Shown here in pieces: positions 17,193 to 25,555 of a stretch of 64,000 nucleotides of DNA (within the stretch, counting starts at the first letter, position 1; each line of letters starts with the position of its first letter). This DNA comes from Neglectibacter timonensis (GTDB lineage: Bacteria > Bacillota > Clostridia > Oscillospirales > Acutalibacteraceae): the NCBI RefSeq assembly GCF_900048895.1, contig NZ_LT160637.1, forward strand, positions 1 through 64,000, written 5' to 3'. Under the pieces are notes generated by a model. The model did no database searches and was not told where the DNA came from. It saw only the letters and a list, made by a program, of their open reading frames with translations. Position numbers and translations under genes: made by a program.

Positions 17193-17999
17193 ATGGAGTT
17201 CAAAGACGCGGAAATTCTGGTGGTGAAGGTGGGCACTTCCACCCTCACTTATGACAACGGCAAGGTAAACCTGCACAGGCTGGAGGAGCTTTGCAGAACC
17301 CTGTCGGATCTGCAGAACTCGGGAAAGAAGTTGGTGCTGGTCTCCTCCGGGGCCATCGGCGTCGGCGTGGGAAAGCTGGGGCTTTTTAAGCGGCCCGAAG
17401 AGACGGAAAAGAAACAGGCGCTTGCCGCCGTGGGACAATGCGAGCTGATGTTCCTGTACGACAAATTTTTTGGAGAATACAACCACATGGTGGCTCAGGT
17501 TCTTCTGACTGCGGACGTGGTGCACCGGGAACGCAGCAGAATAAATGTACAGAACACCTTTGCAGAGCTGCTGAAGCTGGGCGTGATTCCGGTAGTCAAC
17601 GAAAACGACACTGTGGAAACCAGCGAGCTGGAGGGAAAGAATTTTGGAGACAATGACACGCTTTCCGCCGTTGTGGCACAGCTGGTAGGTGCCCAGGGGC
17701 TTGTCATCCTGACGGATATCGACGGCCTGTACGACGCAGATCCCAGGATGAAACCGGACGCTAAGCTGATTCACCATGTCACAGAGATCACACCGGAAAT
17801 CGAGGCTCTGGCGGGCGGAGCAGGTTCCAGCCGCGGTACAGGCGGTATGGCTACAAAGCTTAAGGCAGCGAAGCTGGCGGGCGAAAGCGGAATCCCCTGT
17901 GCGGTGATTTCCGGCGGCGAAATGCAGAACCTTTACCGCCTGATGAGCGGGGAGACGGTGGGAACCGTGTTCTCCGCGGCAGGCGGGAGAGGGGCGTAA
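17193..17999 (+). CDS. proB: Glutamate 5-kinase
   Basis: The 268-residue amino-acid-kinase-fold enzyme has VVKVGTSTLT (about 10-19), VSSGAIGVGVGKLG, NENDTVET and GTGGMATKLKAAKLA. It phosphorylates glutamate in the first step of proline synthesis. The C-terminal PUA domain of longer ProB proteins is missing, which is normal for a subset of Firmicutes. ATG 17193 has AGGAGGGA 9 bp upstream, whereas ATG 17184 touches the Shine-Dalgarno. It is followed 46 bp later by proA. Confidence 0.93.
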   Translation: MEFKDAEILVVKVGTSTLTYDNGKVNLHRLEELCRTLSDLQNSGKKLVLVSSGAIGVGVGKLGLFKRPEETEKKQALAAVGQCELMFLYDKFFGEYNHMVAQVLLTADVVHRERSRINVQNTFAELLKLGVIPVVNENDTVETSELEGKNFGDNDTLSAVVAQLVGAQGLVILTDIDGLYDADPRMKPDAKLIHHVTEITPEIEALAGGAGSSRGTGGMATKLKAAKLAGESGIPCAVISGGEMQNLYRLMSGETVGTVFSAAGGRGA

Positions 18000-18045
18000 C
18001 ACGGCCAGCCGCAGTTTAGGACAGAGTGAGAAAGGGGGCGGTCTT

Positions 18046-19287
18046 ATGACCGTATTGGAAGAAATGGGTGCGAGGGCAAAGGCGGCGGCAAGGGTACTCG
18101 CCTCGGCAGGGCGGCAAAAAGAGGTTGCTTTGAAAGCGGCCGCGCAGGCCTTGCTGGAGCACAGAGCGGAACTGCTTTCCGCCAACGAGGAGGACTGCAG
18201 GGCCGGAGCAGAAAACGGGATGGGCAAAAGCCTTCTGGACCGTCTGCGCCTGACGGAGACGCGGATTCAGGACATGGCAAAGGCAGTTATTGAGGTGGCG
18301 GAGGCGCCCGACCCGATTGGCAGGGTACTTTCCGGGGAGAGCCGCCCCAACGGCCTGCGGATCGAGAAGGTCACCGTACCGCTGGGCGTCATCGGCATCA
18401 TCTATGAGGCCCGTCCCAATGTGACCAGCGACGCGGCGGCGCTGTGTGTGAAAGCCGGCAACGCCGTGATCCTGCGGGGAGGAAAAGAGGCTTTCCGCTC
18501 AAACCGTGCGGTGGTCAAGGTGTTGCGGGAAGCAGTGGCGGCAAGCGGTCTTCCCGCCGACTGCGTACAGCTGGTGGAGGATACCAGCCGCGCCTCTTCG
18601 GCGGAGCTGATGGGCCTGACAGAATATCTGGACGTACTGATTCCCAGGGGCGGCGCGGGACTGATCCGCTCTGTCAAGGAAAATTCCAGGGTGCCGGTGA
18701 TCGAAACAGGAGTCGGGAACTGCCATGTATATGTGGACGCCGCAGCGGATTTGGATATGGCGGCTGACATCATCTTCAATGCCAAGACCTCCCGGCCCTC
18801 GGTCTGCAATGCCATTGAAACCGTGCTTGTCCACCGGGACGCTGCAGAAAAAGCCCTGCCCAAGATACAGGCAAGGCTTCAGGAAAAGCAGGTAGAACTG
18901 CGGGGCTGCGAACGCGCCCTGCAGATTCTGCCGGACGTAAAGGCTGCCTGCGAGGAGGACTGGGCCACGGAATATCTCGATTACATCCTGGCGGTCAAGG
19001 TGGTGGATTCTCTGGATCAGGCGCTGGAGCACATTGCCCGTTATTCCAGCGGGCACAGCGAATGTATTGTAACAGAGAGTTATTCCGCTGCGGAGCGCTT
19101 TTTACAGGAGGTGGACAGCGCCGCCGTCTATGTAAACGCATCCACCCGCTTTACGGACGGAGGGGAATTCGGCCTGGGTGCAGAGATCGGCATTTCCACA
19201 CAAAAGCTGCACGCCAGAGGGCCCATGGGCCTGCAGCAGCTTACCACCAACAAGTTTTTGATCCGCGGCAGCGGCCAGGTGCGTTAA
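18046..19287 (+). CDS. proA: Gamma-glutamyl phosphate reductase
   Basis: The 413-residue aldehyde-dehydrogenase-fold enzyme has VPLGVIGIIYEARPNVTSDA, RGGKEAFRSN, and the catalytic Cys within AKTSRPSVCNAIETVLVH (about 247-264). It ends with FTDGGEFGLGAEIGISTQKL, the ProA signature. It reduces gamma-glutamyl phosphate to the semialdehyde. GAAAGGGGGCGG precedes ATG 18046. It is co-transcribed with proB and followed by the 71-bp tandem repeat. Confidence 0.95.
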   Translation: MTVLEEMGARAKAAARVLASAGRQKEVALKAAAQALLEHRAELLSANEEDCRAGAENGMGKSLLDRLRLTETRIQDMAKAVIEVAEAPDPIGRVLSGESRPNGLRIEKVTVPLGVIGIIYEARPNVTSDAAALCVKAGNAVILRGGKEAFRSNRAVVKVLREAVAASGLPADCVQLVEDTSRASSAELMGLTEYLDVLIPRGGAGLIRSVKENSRVPVIETGVGNCHVYVDAAADLDMAADIIFNAKTSRPSVCNAIETVLVHRDAAEKALPKIQARLQEKQVELRGCERALQILPDVKAACEEDWATEYLDYILAVKVVDSLDQALEHIARYSSGHSECIVTESYSAAERFLQEVDSAAVYVNASTRFTDGGEFGLGAEIGISTQKLHARGPMGLQQLTTNKFLIRGSGQVR

Positions 19288-19306
19288 GCCGCCAAAATTC
19301 GGACTC

Positions 19307-19532
19307 ACCCCGATCCGGATTTCGCCGGGCTGCCGCAATGAAGTTGCCCTTATGGGCAACTTCCAAAGGAAAATCGGACCCCGATCCGGATTTCGCCGGG
19401 CTGCCGCAATGAAGTTGCCCTTATGGGCAACTTCCAAAGGAAAATCGGACCCCGATCCGGATTTCGTCGGGCTGCCGCAATGAAGTTGCCCTCACGGGCA
19501 ACTTCCAAAGGAAAATCGGACCCCGATTTTCC
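19307..19532 (+). repeat. 71-bp tandem repeat, three copies plus a partial
   Basis: Unit starts (ACCCCGAT...) lie at 19307, 19378, 19449 and 19520, so the period is exactly 71 bp. Each unit carries a perfect 10-bp hairpin GAAGTTGCCC / GGGCAACTTC with a 4-nt loop (TTAT in copies 1 and 2, TCAC in copy 3). The truncated fourth copy diverges to form the terminator at 19510-19538. Confidence 0.95.
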
Positions 19533-19538
19533 GTTTTA
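19510..19538. terminator. Terminator formed by the last repeat junction
   Basis: GGAAAATCGG (19510-19519), loop ACC, CCGATTTTCC (19523-19532), then GTTTTA. It separates proA from the convergent minus-strand gene that ends at 19536. Confidence 0.7.
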
Positions 19539-19931
19539 CATCAGCAGAAACAGGAGCGCGAACATGAGCTCGTGATTCTGGCCGCCCTCCTCGCTCCCCA
19601 GCAGGATGAGAAGCGCCAGGATGATGGTTTTTTCCTTATCCCGAAACAGGTTTTCCAAAAGGCCTCCGGAGGAAGGCTCCGCTTCCTTATCGAGGGAGCC
19701 AGAGTGCGCTTCCGGCGGCTTTTCAGGCTGTGGCGGCGGTTCTGGTGCTGAAACTGACGGAGGCTGTTCCGCGGGAATCTGGCTGCTTGCCGCCTGCTCT
19801 TCTTGATCCGGCGGCTGCGCAGGGTTCTGACGGCCTCTGCCCTGCTGGGGAAAGCGGGCCCTCGTCTGCATCTCCCTTGCCCGGCGGACAGCCTCTTCCT
19901 GCATCCGCCTCATATCAAACTCCCCGGCCAT
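19536..19931 (-). CDS. Unknown Pro/Gln-rich protein with hydrophobic C-terminus
   Basis: The 131 residues comprise an Arg/Gln/Met-rich amphipathic N-terminus (about 1-30), a low-complexity Pro/Gln/Glu linker (about 31-85), and a C-terminal part, RDKEKTIILALLILLG...ELMFALLFLLM, with two short hydrophobic stretches. No enzymatic motif is seen. It is the last of three minus-strand genes (20897 to 19536) whose products share a low-complexity linker plus a small helical module. Its function is unknown. A sporulation link is conceivable from the candidate promoter at 20972 but unproven. Confidence 0.65.
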   Translation of the reverse strand: MAGEFDMRRMQEEAVRRAREMQTRARFPQQGRGRQNPAQPPDQEEQAASSQIPAEQPPSVSAPEPPPQPEKPPEAHSGSLDKEAEPSSGGLLENLFRDKEKTIILALLILLGSEEGGQNHELMFALLFLLM

Positions 19932-20009
19932 CCTGTCACCTCCGTCTTCCTTTAACCATCAGATCAGAATCCCGGCCTGCCGGACTGCAGCGGTCTCTTT
20001 TGCTCCCTG

Positions 20010-20591
20010 TCAAATCAGGCCGGAAAGCAGGCCGGAGAAGATGCCGCTCTCCTTGAGCAAGGGCAGAAGACGCATCATCTGCAGTATTTTCATGGCTTCA
20101 TCCACTTTCTTCCTCCTGGTCTCGCTGAGCAGGGGGCGCAGTGCCTGGAGAAGCCGGGTGGAATCATCCTCCTGGTTCACCTTGCTCAGCAGCGGGGCGA
20201 TACGGGTGACCATATTCAGCATTTCCGGCGTGACCCCGCCCAACGGGTTTCCCCCGTTTCCGCCGCCAAGGCTCCCCAAACCGCTCAAAGCGCCCAAAGC
20301 GCCCAAGGGATTTCCTGCGCCGGCGCCCGCGCTGCTGTTTCCCGTCCCGTTTCCCCCCATGCCCAGGGCGCTCAGCGCCCCGGCCAGCATGGAGGGGTCC
20401 AGTCCTCCGCCGTTGTTTTGCGGCTGAGGGGAAGGAGATGTCTGGGCCGGGGGAACACTGTTGCTTCCAGCCTGGCCGCCTGGGTTTTCTCCGTTTCCTC
20501 CCAGCCCTAGGGAACTCATGATTCCCTGAATCTGCTGCATACTTTGAGGATCGGATAGAATTTGATTTAGCTGCTGGCTCAAATCATCCAC
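20010..20591 (-). CDS. Unknown Gly-rich linker protein with C-terminal helical module
   Basis: The 193 residues comprise an N-terminal helix (MDDLSQQLNQILSDPQSMQQ), a long Gly/Asn/Ala-rich linker (about 30-110), and a C-terminal helical region with LLSKVNQEDDSTRLLQALRP followed by SETRRKKVDEAMKILQMMRL. The N-terminal segment resembles a phrase in the upstream gene product (VLSDPDAAKKLLSTPQAQKL), suggesting the two are related or interact. AAAGGAGGGG precedes the ATG. I do not recognise a function. Confidence 0.65.
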   Translation of the reverse strand: MDDLSQQLNQILSDPQSMQQIQGIMSSLGLGGNGENPGGQAGSNSVPPAQTSPSPQPQNNGGGLDPSMLAGALSALGMGGNGTGNSSAGAGAGNPLGALGALSGLGSLGGGNGGNPLGGVTPEMLNMVTRIAPLLSKVNQEDDSTRLLQALRPLLSETRRKKVDEAMKILQMMRLLPLLKESGIFSGLLSGLI

Positions 20592-20627
20592 AAGCGTTTC
20601 CCCTCCTTTCCGGCGGCGGTCAATCGG

Positions 20628-20897
20628 TTATTTTTTATCGTTTGGATTCTGCTGGCCGAACAGCTGCATCAGTTTTTGCGCCTGAGGTGTAGAGAGCAGC
20701 TTCTTGGCCGCATCCGGATCGCTGAGCACCTTTTGCATGGCGGAAGATTCATTTTGCGTGGCGTTTCCCAATACGTTGGAGAGATCCCCGTTCTGCGCTG
20801 CGTTTTTCAGCGCCTCCGGCGTGGTCCCCAGCCGCTGAGCCGTCAGCTTCAGAAGGGCTTCCAGCTGGTTATTATTTAAATTGGAATTTTGATTCAT
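20628..20897 (-). CDS. Unknown small helical protein (89 residues)
   Basis: An Asn-rich start (MNQNSNLNNNQLEALLKL) leads into TAQRLGTTPEALKNAAQNGD and a C-terminal VLSDPDAAKKLLSTPQAQKL. It is all alpha-helical by appearance, with no Cys or Trp. ATG 20897 is chosen because GTGAAAGG lies 12 bp upstream, whereas ATG 20909 abuts it. It is the first of three unknown genes, transcribed divergently from the phosphoesterase at 21040. Confidence 0.65.
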   Translation of the reverse strand: MNQNSNLNNNQLEALLKLTAQRLGTTPEALKNAAQNGDLSNVLGNATQNESSAMQKVLSDPDAAKKLLSTPQAQKLMQLFGQQNPNDKK

Positions 20898-20971
20898 GAG
20901 CGGTTTCATCCTTTCACGCGGAAGCCGGTTGGTCCTGTTCTTGTCATCCGAACAGCCGGGCCGCCTTTCCA

Positions 20972-20999
20972 TAGTATGCTGCATCCTGTAGAAAGATGC
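20972..20999 (-). promoter_or_regulatory. Possible sigma-G-like promoter for the three unknown genes
   Basis: On the minus strand GCATC is followed after 16 bp by CATACTA, which equals the known sigma-G -10 consensus (CATAMTA). The -35 match and the spacing are imperfect. If real, the three genes would be expressed in the forespore. Confidence 0.3.
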
Positions 21000-21039
21000 T
21001 TGAGGACAGACCGCGGTTCGAGAAAGAGGAGGAGTTTTC

Positions 21040-21507
21040 ATGCGGATCTTGGTGGTTTCCGATACCCACGGGAACGAGATGAATTTAAGGAGGGCAATCC
21101 TGAGCCAGCCAAAGGCGGAAATTGTCATCCATTTGGGAGATGGTGAAACGGAAGCTGACCGGACGAAGCTGCAGTTTCCGGAAAAGATGTTCCTGCAGGT
21201 GCGCGGCAATTGCGATTGGGGATCCAGCACTCCTGTTACAGGGGAGTATACTGCCCTGGGGGTAAAAATCTTTTTTACCCACGGCCATCTTTATGGGGTA
21301 AAATCGGGAGAGTACAATATTGTCTGCGCCGCCAGGGAAAGAAAAGCGCAAGTGCTGCTGTACGGCCACACGCATAACGCCTTTACCGATTATGAGGACG
21401 GGCTGTATCTGATGAATCCGGGCTCTTTAAGCGGATGGCAGGCAACCTATGGCACCCTTGATTTGACAGAGCAGGGAATTGTGACAAATGTGGTGACGCT
21501 GCCCTGA
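21040..21507 (+). CDS. YfcE/MJ0936-family metallophosphoesterase
   Basis: The 155-residue calcineurin-like phosphoesterase has all metal motifs: SDTHGN (about 7-12), HLGDGE (about 31-36), RGNCDW (about 55-60), FTHGH (about 79-83), YGHTHN (about 107-112) and NPGS. Members hydrolyse phosphodiesters such as bis-p-nitrophenyl phosphate; the physiological substrate is usually unknown. GAGGAG precedes ATG 21040. In Firmicutes such genes often follow rdgB/rph, which are not present here. Confidence 0.9.
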   Translation: MRILVVSDTHGNEMNLRRAILSQPKAEIVIHLGDGETEADRTKLQFPEKMFLQVRGNCDWGSSTPVTGEYTALGVKIFFTHGHLYGVKSGEYNIVCAARERKAQVLLYGHTHNAFTDYEDGLYLMNPGSLSGWQATYGTLDLTEQGIVTNVVTLP

Positions 21508-21523
21508 AACGACGTCTTTCGAG

Positions 21524-21552
21524 TTGACAGAGCCGCCGAAAAATGGTAATCT
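21524..21552 (+). promoter_or_regulatory. Promoter of the phosphoglucomutase gene
   Basis: Consensus TTGACA (21524-21529), a 17-bp spacer and TAATCT (21547-21552) lie 70 bp upstream of ATG 21622. Confidence 0.75.
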
Positions 21553-21621
21553 AAGGGTAAGAAATTTAAGCAGATTGCCCGGGAAGGCCAACTATCTATT
21601 TATAGAAAGGGACGATTCAGT

Positions 21622-23316
21622 ATGACGGAATATGAAAGATGGCTCAAGGAGCCGCTGGACGACCAGGATCTCACAGAGGAGCTGCTTGCTGTCAAGGATC
21701 AGCCGGAAGAGATCAACGACAGGTTTTACCGTGATCTCGAATTTGGCACCGGAGGCCTTCGCGGCGTGATCGGCGCGGGCACCAATCGCATGAATGTTTA
21801 TACCGTGCGTAAGGCCACGCAGGGCCTTGCCAATTATCTGCTGAAGCACGCGGAAGGAAAACCCCAGTCCGTGGCGATCGCACACGACAGCCGCAATAAG
21901 GGCGTGGCGTTTGCCCGGCAGTCCGCCGCAGTTTTGGCCGCCAACGGCATCAAGGCTTACCTTTATCCCCAGCTGATGCCCACTCCCGCTCTCTCCTACG
22001 CGGTCCGGCATTTAAAATGCGATGCGGGTATCTGCGTGACCGCCAGCCATAATCCCGCCAAATATAACGGCTACAAGGCTTACGGCAGCGACGGCTGCCA
22101 GGTTACTGCGGAGATGGCGGACGGCGTGATGGCCGAAATCAATTCCCTGGATATTTTTGCAGATGTCAGGAAGCTGGACTTTCAGGAGGGAATCGACCGG
22201 GGACTGATCGAATACATTGGGGAAGAAACGGTTAGCGCATTCCTGGAGGATGTCTACAAGGAGAGCCTGACCGGCAACGCAGGAAACCTGAAACTGGTCT
22301 ATACCCCCTTAAACGGCAGCGGAAAGATGTGCGTCACAAGAATCCTGGACCGCATCGGGGTCAAGGACATCACAGTAGTTCCCGAACAGAGTGAGCCGGA
22401 CGGCAATTTCCCCACCTGCCCTTATCCCAATCCGGAAATCCGCGAGGCGCTGCAGAAGGGCCTGGAGCTGTGTGAGAAGGTACAGCCGGACCTGCTGCTG
22501 GCCACCGACCCGGACTGCGACCGTGTGGGGATCGCAGTCAACCAGAACGGGGAGTTCATTCTGATGACGGGCAACGAAGTGGGCATTCTGCTTCTGGACT
22601 TCATCGCCCGTGTGAAAAAGGAGCAGGGCAAGCTGCCCGCCAATCCTGTGGCTGTCACCACTATTGTCAGCACGGACATGGTTGACCCCATTGCCGCAGA
22701 ATACGGCGTGGAACTGCGGCGCTGCCTGACCGGGTTCAAATACATCGGCGATATCATCGCAGAATTGGAAGCGCAGGGCTGCGAGGAGCGTTACCTCCTG
22801 GGCTTTGAGGAGAGTTATGGCTACCTCTCCGGCGGTTATGTCCGCGATAAGGACGCTGTGGACGGCAGCATGCTCATCTGCGAAATGGCATCCTATTACA
22901 AGGAAAAGGGTATGACCCTGGTGGACGCCATGAACGCCCTCTATGAGAAATACGGCTATTATAAGAACGATCTGTGCAACTTCGGCTTTGAAGGGGAAGA
23001 CGGCATGAAAACCATGAATACCATCATGGACACCCTGCGGAAAAATCCGCCTGCCGAAATCGCAGGCGCCAAGGTCGTGGGACGCAGCGATTACCAGGAG
23101 TCTGTCTCTTATGGAGACAGGGAAGGGACCATCGACCTGCCGAAATCAAACGTCCTGGAATACCGGCTGGAAAATGGCTGTAAGCTCATTGTGCGGCCCT
23201 CCGGTACGGAGCCGAAAATTAAAATTTATCTCTCCGGCAAGGGTTCTACCCGTGCTGAGAGCGAAGCTGTCATTGAAAAAATGAAGGCGGCGGTGCCCGG
23301 CCTTCTGGGAATCTAA
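21622..23316 (+). CDS. pgcA: Phosphoglucomutase/phosphomannomutase family enzyme
   Basis: The 564-residue four-domain phosphohexomutase has GTGGLRG (about 44-50), the catalytic phosphoserine loop TASHNPAKYNGYKAYG (about 141-156), the Mg loop DPDCDRVG (about 296-303), the sugar loop GFEESYGYLSGGYVRDKDAV (about 394-413), and the C-terminal phosphate-binding RPSGTEPK. Length and motifs match the Firmicute PgcA type that interconverts glucose-6- and glucose-1-phosphate; a mannose role cannot be excluded. It has its own promoter and terminator. Confidence 0.9.
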   Translation: MTEYERWLKEPLDDQDLTEELLAVKDQPEEINDRFYRDLEFGTGGLRGVIGAGTNRMNVYTVRKATQGLANYLLKHAEGKPQSVAIAHDSRNKGVAFARQSAAVLAANGIKAYLYPQLMPTPALSYAVRHLKCDAGICVTASHNPAKYNGYKAYGSDGCQVTAEMADGVMAEINSLDIFADVRKLDFQEGIDRGLIEYIGEETVSAFLEDVYKESLTGNAGNLKLVYTPLNGSGKMCVTRILDRIGVKDITVVPEQSEPDGNFPTCPYPNPEIREALQKGLELCEKVQPDLLLATDPDCDRVGIAVNQNGEFILMTGNEVGILLLDFIARVKKEQGKLPANPVAVTTIVSTDMVDPIAAEYGVELRRCLTGFKYIGDIIAELEAQGCEERYLLGFEESYGYLSGGYVRDKDAVDGSMLICEMASYYKEKGMTLVDAMNALYEKYGYYKNDLCNFGFEGEDGMKTMNTIMDTLRKNPPAEIAGAKVVGRSDYQESVSYGDREGTIDLPKSNVLEYRLENGCKLIVRPSGTEPKIKIYLSGKGSTRAESEAVIEKMKAAVPGLLGI

Positions 23317-23322
23317 ATAAGT

Positions 23323-23354
23323 AAAAGGTGTGCCTTTTTCAGGCACACCTTTTT
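23323..23354 (+). terminator. Phosphoglucomutase terminator
   Basis: A 13-bp perfect stem AAAAGGTGTGCCT / AGGCACACCTTTT with loop TTTTC and a T-run; it can act in both directions. Confidence 0.92.
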
Positions 23355-23410
23355 CGTCTGATCAGATTTTTTAAATGGAACAGGTGTGGAAAGACAAGGG
23401 GGTTACCATC

Positions 23411-24073
23411 ATGAAACGAATGGCTGTGATGCTTTTATCGGCAGTGCTGCTGTGTTTTTCTGCCTGCAGCACTGGGAAGAGCCTTCCTGTGCTCGTGCAG
23501 TCGCCTCTCTCCCTTTGCGGAACCCAGGATGGGGTGGAAGCTTTTCTGGCAGAAAACAGCGGTTATAAGGGCAGCGGGCGGCCGCATAGCTGCCGGAACA
23601 TCACTCCGGATTTTGTGAGGGACCATTCGTCTTTTCAGGTCTTCAAATATGAGGACACCTGTGACTCCTTCCTGTTATGGCAGGATAAGCTCCTCCCCCT
23701 TGGAACAGGTTTCGGCGGCTTGGGCGTCACCAGTATGGCCTTGGCCGATTTGAATGAGGATGGAGAGTATGAACTCTATTTCACCTATTCCTTCGGTTCC
23801 GGTATTCACCGCTCTATGTTGGGTGGATTTGACCCGTCGGAGGAAAGGGTGCTTCAACCGGAGGAGGTCTGTTGGAACGATGACACCGTCCTCACTGTTG
23901 GGGAGCATGGCGAGCTGCTGATGAGCAAAGCGGAAATCACCGAATATACAGATTCCACTTCACTGACAGCGACCCCATTGGAGCCGTTGTACCGGGTGGA
24001 TTGGCAGGATGGAGACGCGGCGCTGAGCCCTCTTACAGGCAGCCAGTCGGAACTGGAGGAAAATCTCCGATAA
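23411..24073 (+). CDS. Lipoprotein with EF-hand-like/FG-GAP-like segment
   Basis: The 220-residue protein has a signal peptide and the lipobox CFSAC (Cys at about residue 19), so it should be anchored to the outer face of the membrane. The mature part contains MALADLNEDGEYELYFTYSF, a DxNxDGxxE motif as found in FG-GAP/VCBS-like calcium-binding repeats; only one copy is evident. There are no other motifs, and the function is unknown. ATG 23411 has CAAGGGGG upstream and gives a normal lipoprotein signal. Confidence 0.75.
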   Translation: MKRMAVMLLSAVLLCFSACSTGKSLPVLVQSPLSLCGTQDGVEAFLAENSGYKGSGRPHSCRNITPDFVRDHSSFQVFKYEDTCDSFLLWQDKLLPLGTGFGGLGVTSMALADLNEDGEYELYFTYSFGSGIHRSMLGGFDPSEERVLQPEEVCWNDDTVLTVGEHGELLMSKAEITEYTDSTSLTATPLEPLYRVDWQDGDAALSPLTGSQSELEENLR

Positions 24074-24215
24074 GTGGAGCATATCCGGCATGGAACTGGG
24101 CAGCTTTTTTCCAAAGAACATAAAAAAATGCAAGACAGCACATCGGGCATTTCGTATGATATTTTCAATATAAAAACGGCGTATTGGCTGTTGGGGAAGA
24201 AAGGAAAACGAATTG

Positions 24216-25277
24216 ATGATCACAGAGGAAGTTAAAAGACAGCATGAAGCCTTTTGGCATCAGGAAGCGTACGGCAGGTGCTGCCTGTATCTTACCGCGC
24301 CGAAAGCAGAAGCTCCGCCCCGGGAAAAGCCTCGGGATTTAAAACAGATGTGGGAGGATATTCCCTGGAGAGTCCGTTGGGAACAGCAGGGCCTGGAAGA
24401 CACCTTGCTGCTGGGTGACGCCATCCCCTCGGTATTTACCAATTTTGGTCCGGGCTGTCTTGCCGCCTGCGTCGGTGGTACCCACAAGTGGTCGGAATTT
24501 ACCGTGTGGTTTGAAAACGAACCGTTTTTTATTCAGGATTGGGAAAATCCGCCGGAGCCCGTACTGAATCAGCAGTCTGCTATGTACCGCTTAGTGGAGG
24601 AGTATTCCAACGCCCTTCTGCAGGCGGGAAAGGGAAAGTTTTATACCTCCATCACAGATATCGGCGGGACCTATGACGTGGTTGCCGCTCTGCGGGGGAC
24701 TCAGAATCTTTTGATCGACCTGTATGAATATCCGGAGGAGATCAAAGCGTTTGTAGAGAAACTGCTGCCCCTTTGGAAAACGTTTTTCCTGCATCAATCC
24801 CAAAGACTGTTTCAGGAACAGGGGGCAATGACCTCCTGGATGCCCATTTATTCGGAGAAGCCTTATTATCCGCTGCAGTGCGACTTTTCGGCCATGATCT
24901 CCCCTGACATGTTTGAGGAATTCGTGCTGCCGGAACTGCGTTATCATCTTTCCTATCTGGAACGCTCCATCTATCATTGGGACGGTCCGGGGGAACTGGT
25001 GCATCTGGATCATCTGCTTTCTCTGGAAACACTGGACGCCATTCAGTGGGTTCCCGGAGACGGAGCCCCCAATACTACGGATCCCTGCTGGTACGAGTAT
25101 TTTGAAAAGATTCAGCGGGCTGGGAAAAGCCTGATCCTGCTGGAATCCGATCCCAATGGCGTGGAAAATCTGCTGAAACATATCTCTACAAAAGGTCTGT
25201 TCCTCCGCTGTGATACCAAGGATGAAAAACAGGCCAAGGAAATTCTGCAGATCGCGGATTCCATCGGCGTTAAATGA
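24216..25277 (+). CDS. Uroporphyrinogen decarboxylase-like (URO-D/MtaA superfamily) protein
   Basis: The 353-residue protein has a probable TIM barrel. Segments such as FYTSITDIGGTYDVVAALRG (about 146-165), YHWDGPGELVHLDHLL (about 253-268) and IQWVPGDGAP (about 276-285) recall the uncharacterised URO-D-like proteins of Clostridia that are related to corrinoid methyltransferases. The N-terminal Arg/Asp residues of true HemE are not apparent, and no haem genes are nearby, so a haem role is unlikely. ATG 24216 follows AAAGGAAAACGAATT; a TTG directly precedes it. Substrate unknown. Confidence 0.7.
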   Translation: MITEEVKRQHEAFWHQEAYGRCCLYLTAPKAEAPPREKPRDLKQMWEDIPWRVRWEQQGLEDTLLLGDAIPSVFTNFGPGCLAACVGGTHKWSEFTVWFENEPFFIQDWENPPEPVLNQQSAMYRLVEEYSNALLQAGKGKFYTSITDIGGTYDVVAALRGTQNLLIDLYEYPEEIKAFVEKLLPLWKTFFLHQSQRLFQEQGAMTSWMPIYSEKPYYPLQCDFSAMISPDMFEEFVLPELRYHLSYLERSIYHWDGPGELVHLDHLLSLETLDAIQWVPGDGAPNTTDPCWYEYFEKIQRAGKSLILLESDPNGVENLLKHISTKGLFLRCDTKDEKQAKEILQIADSIGVK

Positions 25278-25309
25278 CAGATAAAATTTAGCAAAACATA
25301 TGGAACAGA

Positions 25310-25350
25310 GGAGAGAGCGCAGCCGAGTAGGCGCGTTCTCTCCTGTTTTT
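25310..25350 (+). terminator. Terminator after the URO-D-like gene
   Basis: GGAGAGA...GCGC pairs with GCGC...TCTCTCC with a small bulge, followed by TGTTTTT. It ends only 13 bp before the S-layer inverted repeat, so the S-layer gene needs its own promoter. Confidence 0.75.
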
Positions 25351-25363
25351 ATGGAAAAGCACC

Positions 25364-25555
25364 TTCTCTGGAACAAAGGAAGGAAGCGAAGAAGGAGATA
25401 GCGCGCAGGAGAATATAGATAACTTCAACTCGCGTGGAAAAGAAGCCAAGCGAGAATCTAAAATTTAAGAGGGTTGAAATTATGAAGAAAAGCAAGTTTC
25501 TGAAGAAATCACTTGCGACGCTCCTTGCACTCATGCTCGTCGTCGCAATGATTCC
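25364..25555 (+). repeat. 192-bp S-layer inverted repeat, left arm
   Basis: As far as I could compare by eye, this segment (leader plus the first 25 codons) is identical to the reverse complement of 32063-32254. It also shares its inner part, from GCGCGC at about 25411 onward, with 60179 onward and with 1-47. The two arms bracket the convergent genes at 25482 and 32136. Confidence 0.92.
25424..25481 (+). promoter_or_regulatory. S-layer mRNA leader with sequestered Shine-Dalgarno
   Basis: TTCAACTC (25424-25431) can pair with GGGTTGAA (25471-25478), which overlaps the Shine-Dalgarno AGAGGG. Inside, CTCGC...TGG pairs with CCA...GCGAG (25429-25454). The segment 25455-25481 is also complementary to the 3' UTR at about 28599-28626. 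The same sequences recur in the other S-layer leaders. A TATAGAT at about 25415-25421 is the only -10-like box, and I see no matching -35. Confidence 0.6.

Noticed and set aside
25434-25481. In-frame upstream extension of the S-layer genes from a GTG (16 extra residues)
   Set aside because: No Shine-Dalgarno at proper spacing, and it would bury the signal peptide; ATG 25482 with AGAGGG fits. The frame is open in all copies only because the leader is a repeat.
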